Below, one piece after another: positions 9,931 to 19,140 of a DNA stretch of 64,000 nucleotides. Within the stretch, counting starts at the first letter, position 1, and every line of letters starts with the position of its first letter. The position numbers and the translations under genes were made by a program. The notes below the pieces were generated by a model. That model was not told the origin of the DNA, ran no database searches, and saw only the letters and a list, made by a program, of their open reading frames with translations. Origin of the DNA: Membranihabitans maritimus (GTDB taxonomy: Bacteria; Bacteroidota; Bacteroidia; Chitinophagales; Saprospiraceae); the NCBI RefSeq assembly GCF_021729145.1, contig NZ_JAJSLW010000011.1:1-64000 (forward strand), given 5' to 3'.

Positions 9931-11610
9931 TCAGTTCTTGATTTTGATCGGGTCGGACTTTCCGTATTTGACAGCAAGTTGCTGGAATTGATCCGCTTTT
10001 TCGCTATTTCCTTTTTTTTGATATATATCACTAATCGTTTCAAAGACAGGGAAATACTTAGTGTTATTTGATGCTTTTAATAGTAATTCCAACGCTTTTT
10101 CAGAATTATTTTTTTCGATTAATATCTTACTGTAAAGGACAATGTATTCGGGCTTAGTAGGAACTTTATTAAGAGCGGATTCCATTAACTCCATTGCCAG
10201 GTCCAAATCTCCGCTTTTCACTGCACACTGGCTTTCCATGTATGAGATATTGGGATTACTGTCTAATTGTTTTTTCGCATCGGAAAATGTGTTATGGGCT
10301 CCGCTAGTCCCAGACGAACATAGAATAAGTCCTTTCAGTGCCAATATATTCGATAGCATGATAGGATCATTCAGGGCAAGTCGTTCTGCGTATTCAATTT
10401 CGAAAATTGCTTCATCGAAATCATTTAAATGAAATAATCCCGTTGATTTCATTAAATAAAGTGACGATTTATTTGGGAAATACAACGTCCCCTGATCCGC
10501 GAATTCTACTAATTCTTTCCAGCGGTGTAATTCTTTAAGGGACCACAATAGTTGTTCCCATACCATATAATTGTCAGGATGAACATCTATGGTTTTTTTA
10601 TAAAATATTACGGCTTCGGGATTTTCACCTTTTCGAGAGAGAAGATCCGCTTTAAGGGAAAGTGCTTTAGGATTGTCGGGATGTGCTTCTAACAGCCAAT
10701 CACTTGCTGTATCCAAAGATTGTAAAGTAGTACTGTCCAGGTGCTCCAATCCGTTTTGGAAATAGGTAGCAATTCTGGAGAATTTGGCATCAAAATCGAT
10801 AGTTTTTTTTCTAAACAAACCTTCAAGAGAACGTATTTTTTGGATTTCGGTTTGATCCTTGGAATTGAATTTACTAATCTCCAGGTTCGCCTGAGGGTCA
10901 TCAGGAGCAAAATTGAGAATGTCCCGGTAAACTGTAAGGGCTTTTTCTTCCTGCCCATTTTTTTTGTAAAAATTTGCTAGTAGATTGAGAATAAATTTAT
11001 CCCTTGGAAATTTCAATCTTAATTCTTCTAATTCTTCAACAGCTCTATCTTGTTTTCCCATGTTGTCCAGTGCCTGGACACGTGACAACCCGTAATCTTT
11101 ATGAAATCCAAACTTTTCAATCATAGTATTGATCAGGTCCAATTGCTTCTTGAATTGATTACTATCGCGGTATAGATATTCTAATCTGTCGTAATATTCC
11201 GGATTATCCGGAAAATGCTCAATTAACTTTTTAAGAGTAGAAGAGGCATTATCGAATTGGTCATTTTTGAGGTAAGCCTCTGTAGCCCTGAGATAATACC
11301 AGGGATTATTTTTTTCATTTGCGAGGGCTAATGAAAAATAATTGGAGGCTTCTTTAAATGTTTCTCCTTCCAGATAAAGAACACCGAGAAAAAATGCTGC
11401 TACATCATCATTCGGGTCATTTTCCAGTATTTGTTTATATATGGCTTTAGCAGCTTCAATGTCTCCTGTTAATTTTTTACTTTCAGCATCTATAAACATA
11501 GATTCTTTATCTACATCTTTTTGCGGCACCATAAGTTCTTGTGCATTGCAGATAAGTGTAGTGTAAAGTATGAAAAATAAAGAAGTCAGAAATTGAAGGA
11601 CTACATTCAC
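9931..11610 (-). CDS. Tetratricopeptide-repeat protein
   Basis: A 559-residue secreted or periplasmic TPR protein. The N-terminal signal ends near residue 23 (LICNAQ). The rest is almost wholly TPR: repeats with A-F-LG-Y patterns (for example DDVAAFFLGVLYLEG, NPWYYLRATEAYL and NPEYYDRLEYLYR) continue to the C-terminus, ending with FETISDIYQKKGNSEKA. It probably acts as a protein-protein scaffold in the envelope. It is 10 bp downstream of pyk in the same operon. The partner is unknown. Confidence 0.85.
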   Translation of the reverse strand: MNVVLQFLTSLFFILYTTLICNAQELMVPQKDVDKESMFIDAESKKLTGDIEAAKAIYKQILENDPNDDVAAFFLGVLYLEGETFKEASNYFSLALANEKNNPWYYLRATEAYLKNDQFDNASSTLKKLIEHFPDNPEYYDRLEYLYRDSNQFKKQLDLINTMIEKFGFHKDYGLSRVQALDNMGKQDRAVEELEELRLKFPRDKFILNLLANFYKKNGQEEKALTVYRDILNFAPDDPQANLEISKFNSKDQTEIQKIRSLEGLFRKKTIDFDAKFSRIATYFQNGLEHLDSTTLQSLDTASDWLLEAHPDNPKALSLKADLLSRKGENPEAVIFYKKTIDVHPDNYMVWEQLLWSLKELHRWKELVEFADQGTLYFPNKSSLYLMKSTGLFHLNDFDEAIFEIEYAERLALNDPIMLSNILALKGLILCSSGTSGAHNTFSDAKKQLDSNPNISYMESQCAVKSGDLDLAMELMESALNKVPTKPEYIVLYSKILIEKNNSEKALELLLKASNNTKYFPVFETISDIYQKKGNSEKADQFQQLAVKYGKSDPIKIKN

Positions 11611-11620
11611 AGCATTTTAT

Positions 11621-13051
11621 TTATTCAACCATAGTTATCTTACAAAAGTTCGTTCTTTGTCGTTTGTTCAACGGCATTGCGCCCGTATTTATTATTACGT
11701 CTCCGGTTGATATCCACTCACTTGATTTCAAAATTTGCACTACATCTTCAATAGTACCGTCTGTGGTAGTGAATTTGTCATAGAAAAAACATTTTACACC
11801 CCAAACCAAATTGAGAGTAGATAATGTTTTCTTGTTGCCTGAAAATATAAATATCGGACAATCAGGACGGTAACTACTTACTTTAAATGCTGTATAGCCG
11901 GAAACCGTAAATCCTACGATACCTTCTGCTTTAATCTTGCTAGACATCCTCCCAGCTGTAAAGCAAACGACATCTGAATGATAGGTGTCGGAGTCTTTTT
12001 TGGGCTTGGGCCGCTTCCCTTTCATAATTAGTTGGCCTTCGGCTTCAGCCAGGATTTTGGTCATTATTTCAATTACCAGGGCCGGGAATTCTCCAACGCT
12101 TGTTTCCCCACTTAGCATAACGGCGTCAGCCCCGTCAAATACAGCGTTGGCAACATCGGTTACTTCCGCTCTTGTCGGCGAAGGATTGTGTATCATACTA
12201 TCCATCATTTGTGTGGCGACAATTACAGGTTTAGAATTTTCGATACATTTGTTGATGATAGATTTCTGAATGCCGGGCAATTGTTCAAGTGGAACTTCAA
12301 TACCGAGATCCCCTCGAGCCACCATTATTCCATCAGAGACCTCAATTATTTCATCAATTGATCCTACAGCTTCAGGTTTTTCAACTTTGGAAATAACCAG
12401 GGCGGAATAATTATTTTCTTTCATTCGTTCTTTGAGGTCAAGTACGTCCTGGGCTTTCCTTACAAAGGAAAGGGCAATCCAATTTACATCCTGGGTCATT
12501 ATAAATTCAAGATCTTTTAGATCTTTCTCAGTCAAAGCAGGTAACGATGTTTTGGTGTCTGGTAGGTTGACGCCTTTTCTACTGCTCAATTCTTTGCCGT
12601 GGACTACTTCTAATTTCACCGTGTCTTTTTTGTTGGTATCTATTACCTTGAAAATGACCTTTCCATCATCACAGAGAATTCTTTCACCGGCATTTACATC
12701 CATTGGGAAATTATCATAATTGATAAAAATACTTTTTTCGTCCCCGATTTTTTCCTCAGTTGTAAATTCTATTATTTGTCCGGGGTTAAGTGGAATAGCA
12801 TTGTCTTTTATTTTTCCAACCCTGATTTTAGGTCCCTGTAAATCCGCCAGGATACTTACATAAGTGCCCATTTCTTCATTTAATTGATGGATAGTATTGA
12901 TGACGCGTTGGTGTGTTTCGTGGTCACCATGCGAAAAATTTAAGCGAAAAACATCTACACCTGTCTCTATTAGGAGCTTCAATTGATCATAGGAGTCAAT
13001 GGAAGGTCCGACAGTAGCAACGATTTTAGTTTTTTGAAAAGATGGATTCAT
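11621..13051 (-). CDS. pyk: Pyruvate kinase
   Basis: Pyruvate kinase, 476 residues, the last step of glycolysis (phosphoenolpyruvate + ADP to pyruvate + ATP). It begins with the typical KIVATVGPS (8-16), has LNFSHGDH, the LADLQGPKIRVG segment and the Mg/K-binding signature MVARGDLGIEVP (about 243-254), followed by TQMMDSM and RAEVTDVANAV. It heads the seven-gene minus-strand run ending with cysS. A perfect inverted repeat lies in its leader (see separate entry), the only visible regulatory candidate. Confidence 0.97.
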   Translation of the reverse strand: MNPSFQKTKIVATVGPSIDSYDQLKLLIETGVDVFRLNFSHGDHETHQRVINTIHQLNEEMGTYVSILADLQGPKIRVGKIKDNAIPLNPGQIIEFTTEEKIGDEKSIFINYDNFPMDVNAGERILCDDGKVIFKVIDTNKKDTVKLEVVHGKELSSRKGVNLPDTKTSLPALTEKDLKDLEFIMTQDVNWIALSFVRKAQDVLDLKERMKENNYSALVISKVEKPEAVGSIDEIIEVSDGIMVARGDLGIEVPLEQLPGIQKSIINKCIENSKPVIVATQMMDSMIHNPSPTRAEVTDVANAVFDGADAVMLSGETSVGEFPALVIEIMTKILAEAEGQLIMKGKRPKPKKDSDTYHSDVVCFTAGRMSSKIKAEGIVGFTVSGYTAFKVSSYRPDCPIFIFSGNKKTLSTLNLVWGVKCFFYDKFTTTDGTIEDVVQILKSSEWISTGDVIINTGAMPLNKRQRTNFCKITMVE

Positions 13052-13083
13052 GTTTGAAAAGTTAAGATGTTTTATTAATTAGT

Positions 13084-13118
13084 AAGTCGAAATTCGACTT
13101 TGTAAGCTGGCAAAATTA
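13084..13118 (-). promoter_or_regulatory. Putative pyk promoter element and palindromic operator
   Basis: On the minus strand TAATTTTG (plus 13111-13118) matches the -7 box TAnnTTTG, but there is no good TTTG at the usual -33 distance. Just downstream, AAGTCGAA (13084-13091) and TTCGACTT (13093-13100) form a perfect 8-bp inverted repeat around one central base, placed near the expected transcription start. It could be a repressor operator or an mRNA hairpin. Confidence 0.4.
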
Positions 13119-13339
13119 AAATATTTTTAGAATGTAAAGTATTTTGCTATAATAAGTAAATATAAAATATTAAACGCAAAACCCTAAAGACTGGGGGTGA
13201 CAACTGAAAAAGACGAAGCTAAACGAAAAAAAAAGTACCTTTACAAAGCAATAAATTGTAAATTGAGTGAAAAAAAGTTGTAGATCAGGGGATTTATATC
13301 TTATTTTGCGCAAAAATTGTTTCATAAAATTAGAAAATC

Positions 13340-13579
13340 ATGTCGAGCGCAGCTGAAAAAGTTAAAAAAATTATTGTAGATAAGTTAGGCGTTGATGAAT
13401 CTGAAGTAACTACGGAAGCTAGTTTTACTAACGACCTTGGTGCCGATTCTTTGGATACAGTGGAGCTTATAATGGAATTTGAAAAAGAGTTTGATATATC
13501 AATACCTGACGAAGAGGCTGAAAACATTCAAACTGTAGGTCAAGCTATTGAATATGTTCAAAATGAAGTAGATAATTAA
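13340..13579 (+). CDS. acpP: Acyl carrier protein
   Basis: An acidic 79-residue acyl carrier protein that holds growing fatty acids as thioesters on 4'-phosphopantetheine. The attachment serine is Ser37 in [10 protein letters not shown], with four-helix spacing normal for the family. A strong terminator follows it, although fabF downstream is in the same direction, so acpP is probably transcribed partly on its own. Upstream (about 13278-13315) a TTG / TATTTTG pair resembles a phylum promoter. Confidence 0.97.
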   Translation: MSSAAEKVKKIIVDKLGVDESEVTTEASFTNDLGADSLDTVELIMEFEKEFDISIPDEEAENIQTVGQAIEYVQNEVDN

Positions 13580-13600
13580 TAATTTGACAGAATATTTCAG

Positions 13601-13641
13601 GCCCTCTTATTTTAAGTTGAAAATAAGAGGGCTATTTTTTT
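13601..13641 (+). terminator. Rho-independent terminator after acpP
   Basis: A perfect 13-bp stem, GCCCTCTTATTTT (13601-13613) with AAAATAAGAGGGC (13620-13632), encloses a 6-nt loop and is followed by seven T (13635-13641). It ends the abundant acpP transcript ahead of fabF. Confidence 0.92.
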
Positions 13642-13875
13642 ATATTGGGGGTGTGAAACGCCTGAATTGATAAAGTTCAATAAATTCATTGGATTTCCAT
13701 TAAAAACAATGTAGCTTTAGGGGGATGCCATTAATTAATTTGATTTGTTGACGATATTTATTAATTATATATGTTTACTTCTATAGTCAGTAGCTATAGC
13801 ATTTAAAATTTTCTAATGAATGATATTGTGGTCAGTACAATGGGAACCGCAATAGATAATGCCAAAAAATAGAAA

Positions 13876-15117
13876 ATGAGAAGAGTCGTAATTACAGGAA
13901 TAGGCGCTATTACTCCAATAGGGAATACGATCAAAGAGTATTCCCAGGCTTTAAAGGAGGGGAGAAGTGGCGCAGATTATATAAAGCACTTCGATGCATC
14001 TAAGTTCAAAACCACATTCGCATGTGAAGTAAAAGGGTTTGATGGTGCAGAAGTTTTCGGACGTAAAGAAGTTCGGAAGATGGATTTATTCAGTCAGTAT
14101 GGACTTGTTTCTGCTGAAGAAGCCGTAATAGATAGCGGATTAAATTTTGATGAACAAAACCCAGATCGGATTGGTGTAATTTGGGGGTCGGGAATTGGAG
14201 GATTGAGGTCATTGGAAGAGCAAATAGAGCTAAATTCAGACTACGAGAATACACCTAGATATAATCCATTTATGATACCTAAAATGATAGCTGATATTGT
14301 TCCAGGGCAAATTGCTATTAAATATGGATTGATGGGGATTAATTATGGTACGGTATCTGCATGTGCATCATCTAGCCATGCTATTATAAATGCTATGGAT
14401 AACATTCGGCTGGGGCGCGCGGATATCATAATATCAGGAGGTTCCGAGGCCGCTGTTACCCGTGCTGGTATAGGTGGTTTTTCCGGAATGAAAGCGTTGT
14501 CTGGACGAAATGACGACCCGTCCACAGCATCAAGGCCTTTTGATAAGGACCGGGACGGATTTGTACTGGGTGAAGGAGCTGGAGCGCTTATCCTGGAAGA
14601 ATATGAACATGCCAAGAAAAGAGGGGCCAAAATATATGCAGAAATATTAGGCGGTGGAATGACAGATGATGCGCACCATATTACAGCTCCCCATCCAGAT
14701 GGACTGGGTGCGGCCAATGTTATGAAAAATGCGCTTTTGGAGTCCAGTGTATCGACTTCAGATATTGATTATATTAATGTCCATGGAACTTCAACCCCTT
14801 TAGGAGATATTGCAGAGATAAAAGCAATATTGAAAATTTTTGGGGATGATGCTTATAAATTAAGTATCTCTTCAACCAAATCAATGACCGGTCATTTGTT
14901 GGGGGCATCCGGAGCTATAGAATCTATTGCCTGTATTATAGGAATGGAAGAAGGGTTTGTGCCACCTACAATTAATCATTTTACGGATGATCCGGAAATC
15001 GATCAAAAATTAAAATTAACGTATAATACCCCGGAAGAAAAGCAAATAGATATGATTCTATGCAATACGTTTGGTTTCGGGGGGCACAATACCTCTTTTG
15101 TATTAAGGAAACTATAA
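13876..15117 (+). CDS. fabF: Beta-ketoacyl-[acyl-carrier-protein] synthase II
   Basis: A 413-residue ketoacyl-ACP synthase that elongates fatty acids by condensing malonyl-ACP with acyl-ACP. The Cys-His-His triad is visible: Cys163 in TVSACASSSHA, His in NVHGTSTPLGD (about 303) and His in KSMTGHLLGASGA (about 340). The C-terminal GFGGHN loop is present. The upstream gap of 230 bp after the acpP terminator probably contains its own promoter. rnc follows after 18 bp. Confidence 0.96.
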   Translation: MRRVVITGIGAITPIGNTIKEYSQALKEGRSGADYIKHFDASKFKTTFACEVKGFDGAEVFGRKEVRKMDLFSQYGLVSAEEAVIDSGLNFDEQNPDRIGVIWGSGIGGLRSLEEQIELNSDYENTPRYNPFMIPKMIADIVPGQIAIKYGLMGINYGTVSACASSSHAIINAMDNIRLGRADIIISGGSEAAVTRAGIGGFSGMKALSGRNDDPSTASRPFDKDRDGFVLGEGAGALILEEYEHAKKRGAKIYAEILGGGMTDDAHHITAPHPDGLGAANVMKNALLESSVSTSDIDYINVHGTSTPLGDIAEIKAILKIFGDDAYKLSISSTKSMTGHLLGASGAIESIACIIGMEEGFVPPTINHFTDDPEIDQKLKLTYNTPEEKQIDMILCNTFGFGGHNTSFVLRKL

Positions 15118-15135
15118 ATGTAAAATAAGGGTAAA

Positions 15136-15858
15136 TTGATCCAAAAGATTTATAATTATTTTTGGTCGAAGGATAAATACTTTATCCGGAATATACGCGA
15201 ATTGTTGGGGTTCGTGCCTACGAACCTATTTTTATTCAAACAAGCATTTATACACAAAGGGAGTAATCACAATAGTAATAATCGACAGATTTCAAATGAA
15301 AGACTGGAATTCCTTGGTGATGCCCTGCTATCTACTATTATTGCCGAATATCTGTATAAGAAATACCTCCATGAAGACGAAGGCTTTTTAACTAAAATGA
15401 GGGCGAAGATAGTACAAAGGAAAACCCTGAATAGAGTAGCTGAAGATCTGGGATTAGATATTTTTCTTAAACAGTATAATCAACTGCAACTTAGTGATTC
15501 CATGATGGGGAATGCTCTTGAAGCTCTCATTGGAGCGATTTATATAGAGAAAGGATACAACTTTACCCGAAACTTTGTGGTCGTGCGGATCTTACAGGAA
15601 CATCTTGACGTCCATTCCCTTGAAAAGAAAGATGAAAATTTCAAAAGTCGTTTACTTGAGTGGTGTCAGAAAAACGGTAAAGTTCTGGAATATGAATTAA
15701 TGGAAAAATACAGACAACAGAAGAGGGACCGATTTAAAGTAGCGGTTATTGTAGACGAAGAAGTCATTGCAAATGGCTCTGAATTTAACAAGAAAGGAGC
15801 AGAACAAATCGCCTCTAAAAAGGCGATGGTCAAATTGGGGTTACTTAAGAAGATGTGA
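15136..15858 (+). CDS. rnc: Ribonuclease III
   Basis: Endoribonuclease III, 240 residues, which processes rRNA precursors and cuts double-stranded RNA. The catalytic signature NERLEFLGDALL is at 54-65, the second acidic motif is in NALEALIGAIYIEKG (about 130), and a C-terminal double-stranded-RNA-binding domain ends the protein (about 165-238, GAEQIASKKAMVKLG). No ATG fits; the start is TTG at 15136, 18 bp after the fabF stop, giving MIQKIYNYFW. Coupling to fabF is common in Bacteroidota. Confidence 0.93.
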   Translation: MIQKIYNYFWSKDKYFIRNIRELLGFVPTNLFLFKQAFIHKGSNHNSNNRQISNERLEFLGDALLSTIIAEYLYKKYLHEDEGFLTKMRAKIVQRKTLNRVAEDLGLDIFLKQYNQLQLSDSMMGNALEALIGAIYIEKGYNFTRNFVVVRILQEHLDVHSLEKKDENFKSRLLEWCQKNGKVLEYELMEKYRQQKRDRFKVAVIVDEEVIANGSEFNKKGAEQIASKKAMVKLGLLKKM

Positions 15859-15864
15859 TTTCCT

Positions 15865-16812
15865 ATGAATTTATGGGATCTTGTAAGTTCAGGCCGATTA
15901 AAGGAAATGAAGGTGGGAGCCCGCGTCCTTCAAAATTGGCTGGAAGCTACTTTCTATTTGCCGGTTTTAGAGAATAGAGATGCTTTTTTCAGACAGAAAG
16001 AAAAGATTGCCGCCTCCCTGGTGGATACCAAAATGGGAAAACTGGCTAAAAGAGTTCGTTTGCTCCCGGCAGATGAAGCTATTATGCATAACAATTATGT
16101 GATTACCCAACACTGGAGCTACCTAAATTTTATTGCATCTTTTTGGGAAAGATTTGACCAGTTGTCAGAAAACCTTAAAATTAATCTGGTGTATCAATCA
16201 GGTGCAAATTTCACCCGGAAGAAACTTGAGGATTGTCCAAAATACAACAACCATTTTGTTCCCGTTTTTCAAGAGTTTAGCAGTATTGAAAAACTTTTGC
16301 AGAGGGAGGTTTGGATTATAGATCTGGAATCCGGTGATTGGTATCTTCTATTAGATTATTCCTTTAATCATAAGCCCTTTGAGAAAAATTATATTATAGG
16401 TTCCGTTTATGAAGGTACCATCATACCATTCCCGTTTGAAGGGAGCCAACGATGCATTGATATAGATCTGAGAAGAATAAGCAAGGAGTTATCTTTACAA
16501 GGAGGACATACTAGCCTTAGGGATGTCAACGACAAAATATTTTCCCTAATCGCTGAAAATCCATTTCTGGAAAGATTTCCAATTATGCTGGAAATGAGAA
16601 GTGAATACCGTGATGGCAAATGGTATCTATATGATACAGATGGTCAATGCATACCAATCATGACTGCCGAGAGCCACATGAAATTCATAACAGTTGGCTC
16701 CGCTTGTTTCTTTAGTCCAAAAGTAGTATGTGGAATTTGGTCTCCTGCTGGTTTTAATCCCTTTTGTATTATAAAAGGGAACCGAATTATTTCAGCAGGT
16801 TTTGAACAGTAA
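15865..16812 (+). CDS. Conserved-looking protein of unknown function
   Basis: A 315-residue soluble protein with no signal peptide or membrane segment. I do not recognise the family. It is rich in aromatic residues (many W, Y and F), with segments such as EVWIIDLESGDWYLLLDYS (about 152-170) and GKWYLYDTDGQCIPI (about 251-265) suggesting a beta-rich fold. It begins 6 bp after rnc and has ordinary codon use, so it is likely a real co-transcribed gene. It is convergent with dapA, 21 bp away. Confidence 0.7.
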   Translation: MNLWDLVSSGRLKEMKVGARVLQNWLEATFYLPVLENRDAFFRQKEKIAASLVDTKMGKLAKRVRLLPADEAIMHNNYVITQHWSYLNFIASFWERFDQLSENLKINLVYQSGANFTRKKLEDCPKYNNHFVPVFQEFSSIEKLLQREVWIIDLESGDWYLLLDYSFNHKPFEKNYIIGSVYEGTIIPFPFEGSQRCIDIDLRRISKELSLQGGHTSLRDVNDKIFSLIAENPFLERFPIMLEMRSEYRDGKWYLYDTDGQCIPIMTAESHMKFITVGSACFFSPKVVCGIWSPAGFNPFCIIKGNRIISAGFEQ

Positions 16813-16833
16813 AAAGAGCACTAAATTGTAAGC

Positions 16834-17742
16834 TCATATTTCCTGAAGAGAAAGAATCTTTTCCATTTCTTTTTGCAAGCCTTTATAGGTCTCATCCGAT
16901 ACAGGAACCAGTGGAAGTCGCACGGACATTTCCTGAATAATTCCCCGGATTTTAAGGGCCGCTTTTATCCCGCAAGGATTACCATCCCGATACAGCCAGT
17001 AATGGAGATCGTGAAGGTTAATATTAATTTTAGCAGCTTTTCCAAAATCGCTGGACAAACCAGCCCGAATCATGTTTGACCATTCCTCAGGAAAAGCGTT
17101 TGAAATAACGGAAATAACGCCATCTCCGCCATAGGCAATTGTACCTAATGCCGAAGGGTCATCCCCGGAAATTACTAAAAAATTATCTGGCTTGTGCTTT
17201 ATAATGGAATTGACTTGTTCCACATTACCTGAAGCCTCTTTGATCCCTATGATATTTTGGAGATTATTCGCCAGGCGAAGGGTAGTTTCTACCTCAATGT
17301 TCGAAGAAGTCCTTCCGGGTACGTTATAAATGATAATTGGAAGGGAACTATTTTCCGAAAATACTTTATAGTGTTGATAAATTCCTTCCTGGGTTGGTTT
17401 ATTATAGTAGGGACTGGCCGCCAGCAATGCTGATACTCCGTCGAGGGTATAACCATTGAGACGTTCCAGAATTATTTCAGTATTATTACTTCCAAAGACC
17501 CCAAAAACCACGGGAATTCTTCCATCAACCTGTTCCAGAGTGAAATCTAAAATAGATTGACACTCTTCCCGGTTCAATGTGACTGCTTCTCCTGTAGTAC
17601 CCAATGATACCAGATATTCAACTCCTCCTTTGATATTGAATTCTATCAATTTTTTTAAGGAATTAAAATCAATTTTTCCATTGGTATCGAAAGGTGTAGC
17701 TAATGCGGTTCCGGTTCCTCTGAATAGGCTCGTATCAATCAT
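16834..17742 (-). CDS. dapA: 4-hydroxy-tetrahydrodipicolinate synthase
   Basis: DapA, 302 residues, a TIM-barrel aldolase that condenses pyruvate with aspartate semialdehyde in lysine and diaminopimelate synthesis. Visible active-site elements are GTTGEAVTL (Thr49, Thr50), Tyr139 in YNVPGRTS and the Schiff-base lysine Lys168 in GIKEASGN. Length is normal. It is followed upstream on the same strand by accA after 68 bp. Confidence 0.96.
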   Translation of the reverse strand: MIDTSLFRGTGTALATPFDTNGKIDFNSLKKLIEFNIKGGVEYLVSLGTTGEAVTLNREECQSILDFTLEQVDGRIPVVFGVFGSNNTEIILERLNGYTLDGVSALLAASPYYNKPTQEGIYQHYKVFSENSSLPIIIYNVPGRTSSNIEVETTLRLANNLQNIIGIKEASGNVEQVNSIIKHKPDNFLVISGDDPSALGTIAYGGDGVISVISNAFPEEWSNMIRAGLSSDFGKAAKININLHDLHYWLYRDGNPCGIKAALKIRGIIQEMSVRLPLVPVSDETYKGLQKEMEKILSLQEI

Positions 17743-17810
17743 AAAAGCAATCTGAAATTAATTAAAGATGCAAAAATAGGAATACCATTTTCAAGTACCT
17801 AAAATTCGAA

Positions 17811-18803
17811 TCAATCTTTTTCTTTCTTTTTTCCCTTTTTAGACGACGCTGGTACCAATTCGTACTCTCCCATCGAACTATACTTGTCGATTCTTTGCCG
17901 GATAAGGTCTGTGATAGTTATATCCTTTATTTTGTTGTATTCAGAAAGGACGTGTTCTTTGAATAGGTCTGCAGTTTCTTCGGGGAAAGTATGGGCTCCA
18001 CCCAGTGGTTCTTTGAGAATGCCGTCAATGAGTTTGAAAGAATACATGTGGTCAGGGGTAAGTTTCAATGCCTCTGCAGCCTGTTCTTTATAGTCCCAGC
18101 TTCGCCATAATATCTGGGAACAGGATTCCGGTGAGATAACTGAGTACCAGGTGTTTTCAAACATAAATACGCGGTCGCCCACACCGATTCCGATGGCACC
18201 GCCGCTAGCGCCTTCTCCAATGATATAGCACATAATTGGCGTTTTGAGCTTTGCCATTTCATACATATTGTGAGCAATGGCTTCTGCTTGCCCCCTTTCT
18301 TCCGCTTCAATACCCGGATTGGCGCCCATGGTGTCAATCATGCACAAAATAGGAAATCCGAATTTTTCAGCCATTTTCATCAATCGGAGAGATTTGCGGT
18401 ATCCTTCTGGATTGGCCATGCCAAAATTACGGTATTGCCGCATTTTCGTATTAGCTCCTTTCTCGTGCCCAATTATTACAAATGTTTGGCCGTTAATTTT
18501 TCCCAGACCTCCTACAATAGCTTTATCATCCTTGTAATATCGGTCACCATGCAGTTCTATAAAATCTTCACAAATATGATTAATATAAAAAAGGGTGTGG
18601 GGTCTATTTGGATGTCTTGATAATTGAACCCTTTGCCATCCACTGAGGTTTTGATATATTTCTTTTTGTGTTTTTTTTATCTTTTTTTCGAGCTTTTTTA
18701 CCATTGGCTCTACATTGATATCGCCTTCTTTTCCTACTTCAACAATCTTGTCTAATTGCTCATAAAGACTTTCCAGGGGCTTTTCAAATTCTAAAAAAAC
18801 CAT
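17811..18803 (-). CDS. accA: Acetyl-CoA carboxylase carboxyltransferase subunit alpha
   Basis: The alpha subunit of the acetyl-CoA carboxylase carboxyltransferase, 330 residues; it works with AccD to form malonyl-CoA for fatty acid synthesis. It starts with the typical [15 protein letters not shown], contains [14 protein letters not shown] and the oxyanion/CoA-binding stretch [15 protein letters not shown] (about 195-210). The C-terminus is a lysine-rich tail. accD is not in the window. Confidence 0.96.
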   Translation of the reverse strand: MVFLEFEKPLESLYEQLDKIVEVGKEGDINVEPMVKKLEKKIKKTQKEIYQNLSGWQRVQLSRHPNRPHTLFYINHICEDFIELHGDRYYKDDKAIVGGLGKINGQTFVIIGHEKGANTKMRQYRNFGMANPEGYRKSLRLMKMAEKFGFPILCMIDTMGANPGIEAEERGQAEAIAHNMYEMAKLKTPIMCYIIGEGASGGAIGIGVGDRVFMFENTWYSVISPESCSQILWRSWDYKEQAAEALKLTPDHMYSFKLIDGILKEPLGGAHTFPEETADLFKEHVLSEYNKIKDITITDLIRQRIDKYSSMGEYELVPASSKKGKKKEKD

Positions 18804-18895
18804 ATGTTGTCGGCTTTAGTGTGATGCGAAGTTACTAAACGATTTATGAGTAATCTTTAATTCACTAAATTTTTTTCAAAAATTTGAAGATTATT

Positions 18896-18926
18896 TTTGC
18901 CAATATAAATTAGTATTATACATTTG
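18896..18926 (+). promoter_or_regulatory. Bacteroidota-type promoter of tRNA-Asp
   Basis: TTTG (18896-18899), 19 nt, then TACATTTG (18919-18926) is an exact match to the phylum promoter consensus. It lies about 85 bp upstream of tRNA-Asp, leaving a 5' leader of roughly 80 nt to be removed by processing. Confidence 0.65.
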
Positions 18927-19011
18927 CATTCGCTTGGATATAGAGAGACTTTAATTGGTGCTTTTTATCTGAGATAATCCAAAAGAGGTTTAAATATTAT
19001 AGAATGTTATT

Positions 19012-19088
19012 GGTCCGGTAGTTCAGTTGGTTAGAATGCCTGCCTGTCACGCAGGAGGTCGCGGGTTCGAGTCCCGTCCGGACCGCCA
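19012..19088 (+). tRNA. tRNA-Asp (GTC), integration site of the BREX island
   Basis: Cloverleaf with acceptor stem GGTCCGG/CCGGACC, anticodon loop CTGTCAC (anticodon GTC), T-arm GCGGGTTCGAGTCCCGT and an encoded 3' CCA. Its last 18 bases (19071-19088) are repeated at 40192-40209, showing that an element integrated here and restored an intact tRNA. Confidence 0.96.
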
Positions 19089-19140
19089 ATATATATCACA
19101 ATCCCTTGTAGTTCAATGAATTGCAAGGGTTTTTTGTTTT
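19071..19140 (+). repeat. Left attachment-site repeat (attL)
   Basis: About 70 bp covering the last 18 nt of tRNA-Asp, the spacer and the tRNA terminator. It recurs at 40192-40262 with one substitution (TATATATC versus TATAAATC) and one extra T in the T run. Match stops sharply on the left (A at 19070, G at 40191). Confidence 0.9.
19103..19135 (+). terminator. Terminator of tRNA-Asp
   Basis: CCCTTG (19103-19108) pairs with CAAGGG (19124-19129); further pairs (with two G-T) reach into the centre, followed by six T. It is part of the duplicated att sequence, so a second copy exists at about 40224-40256. Confidence 0.85.
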
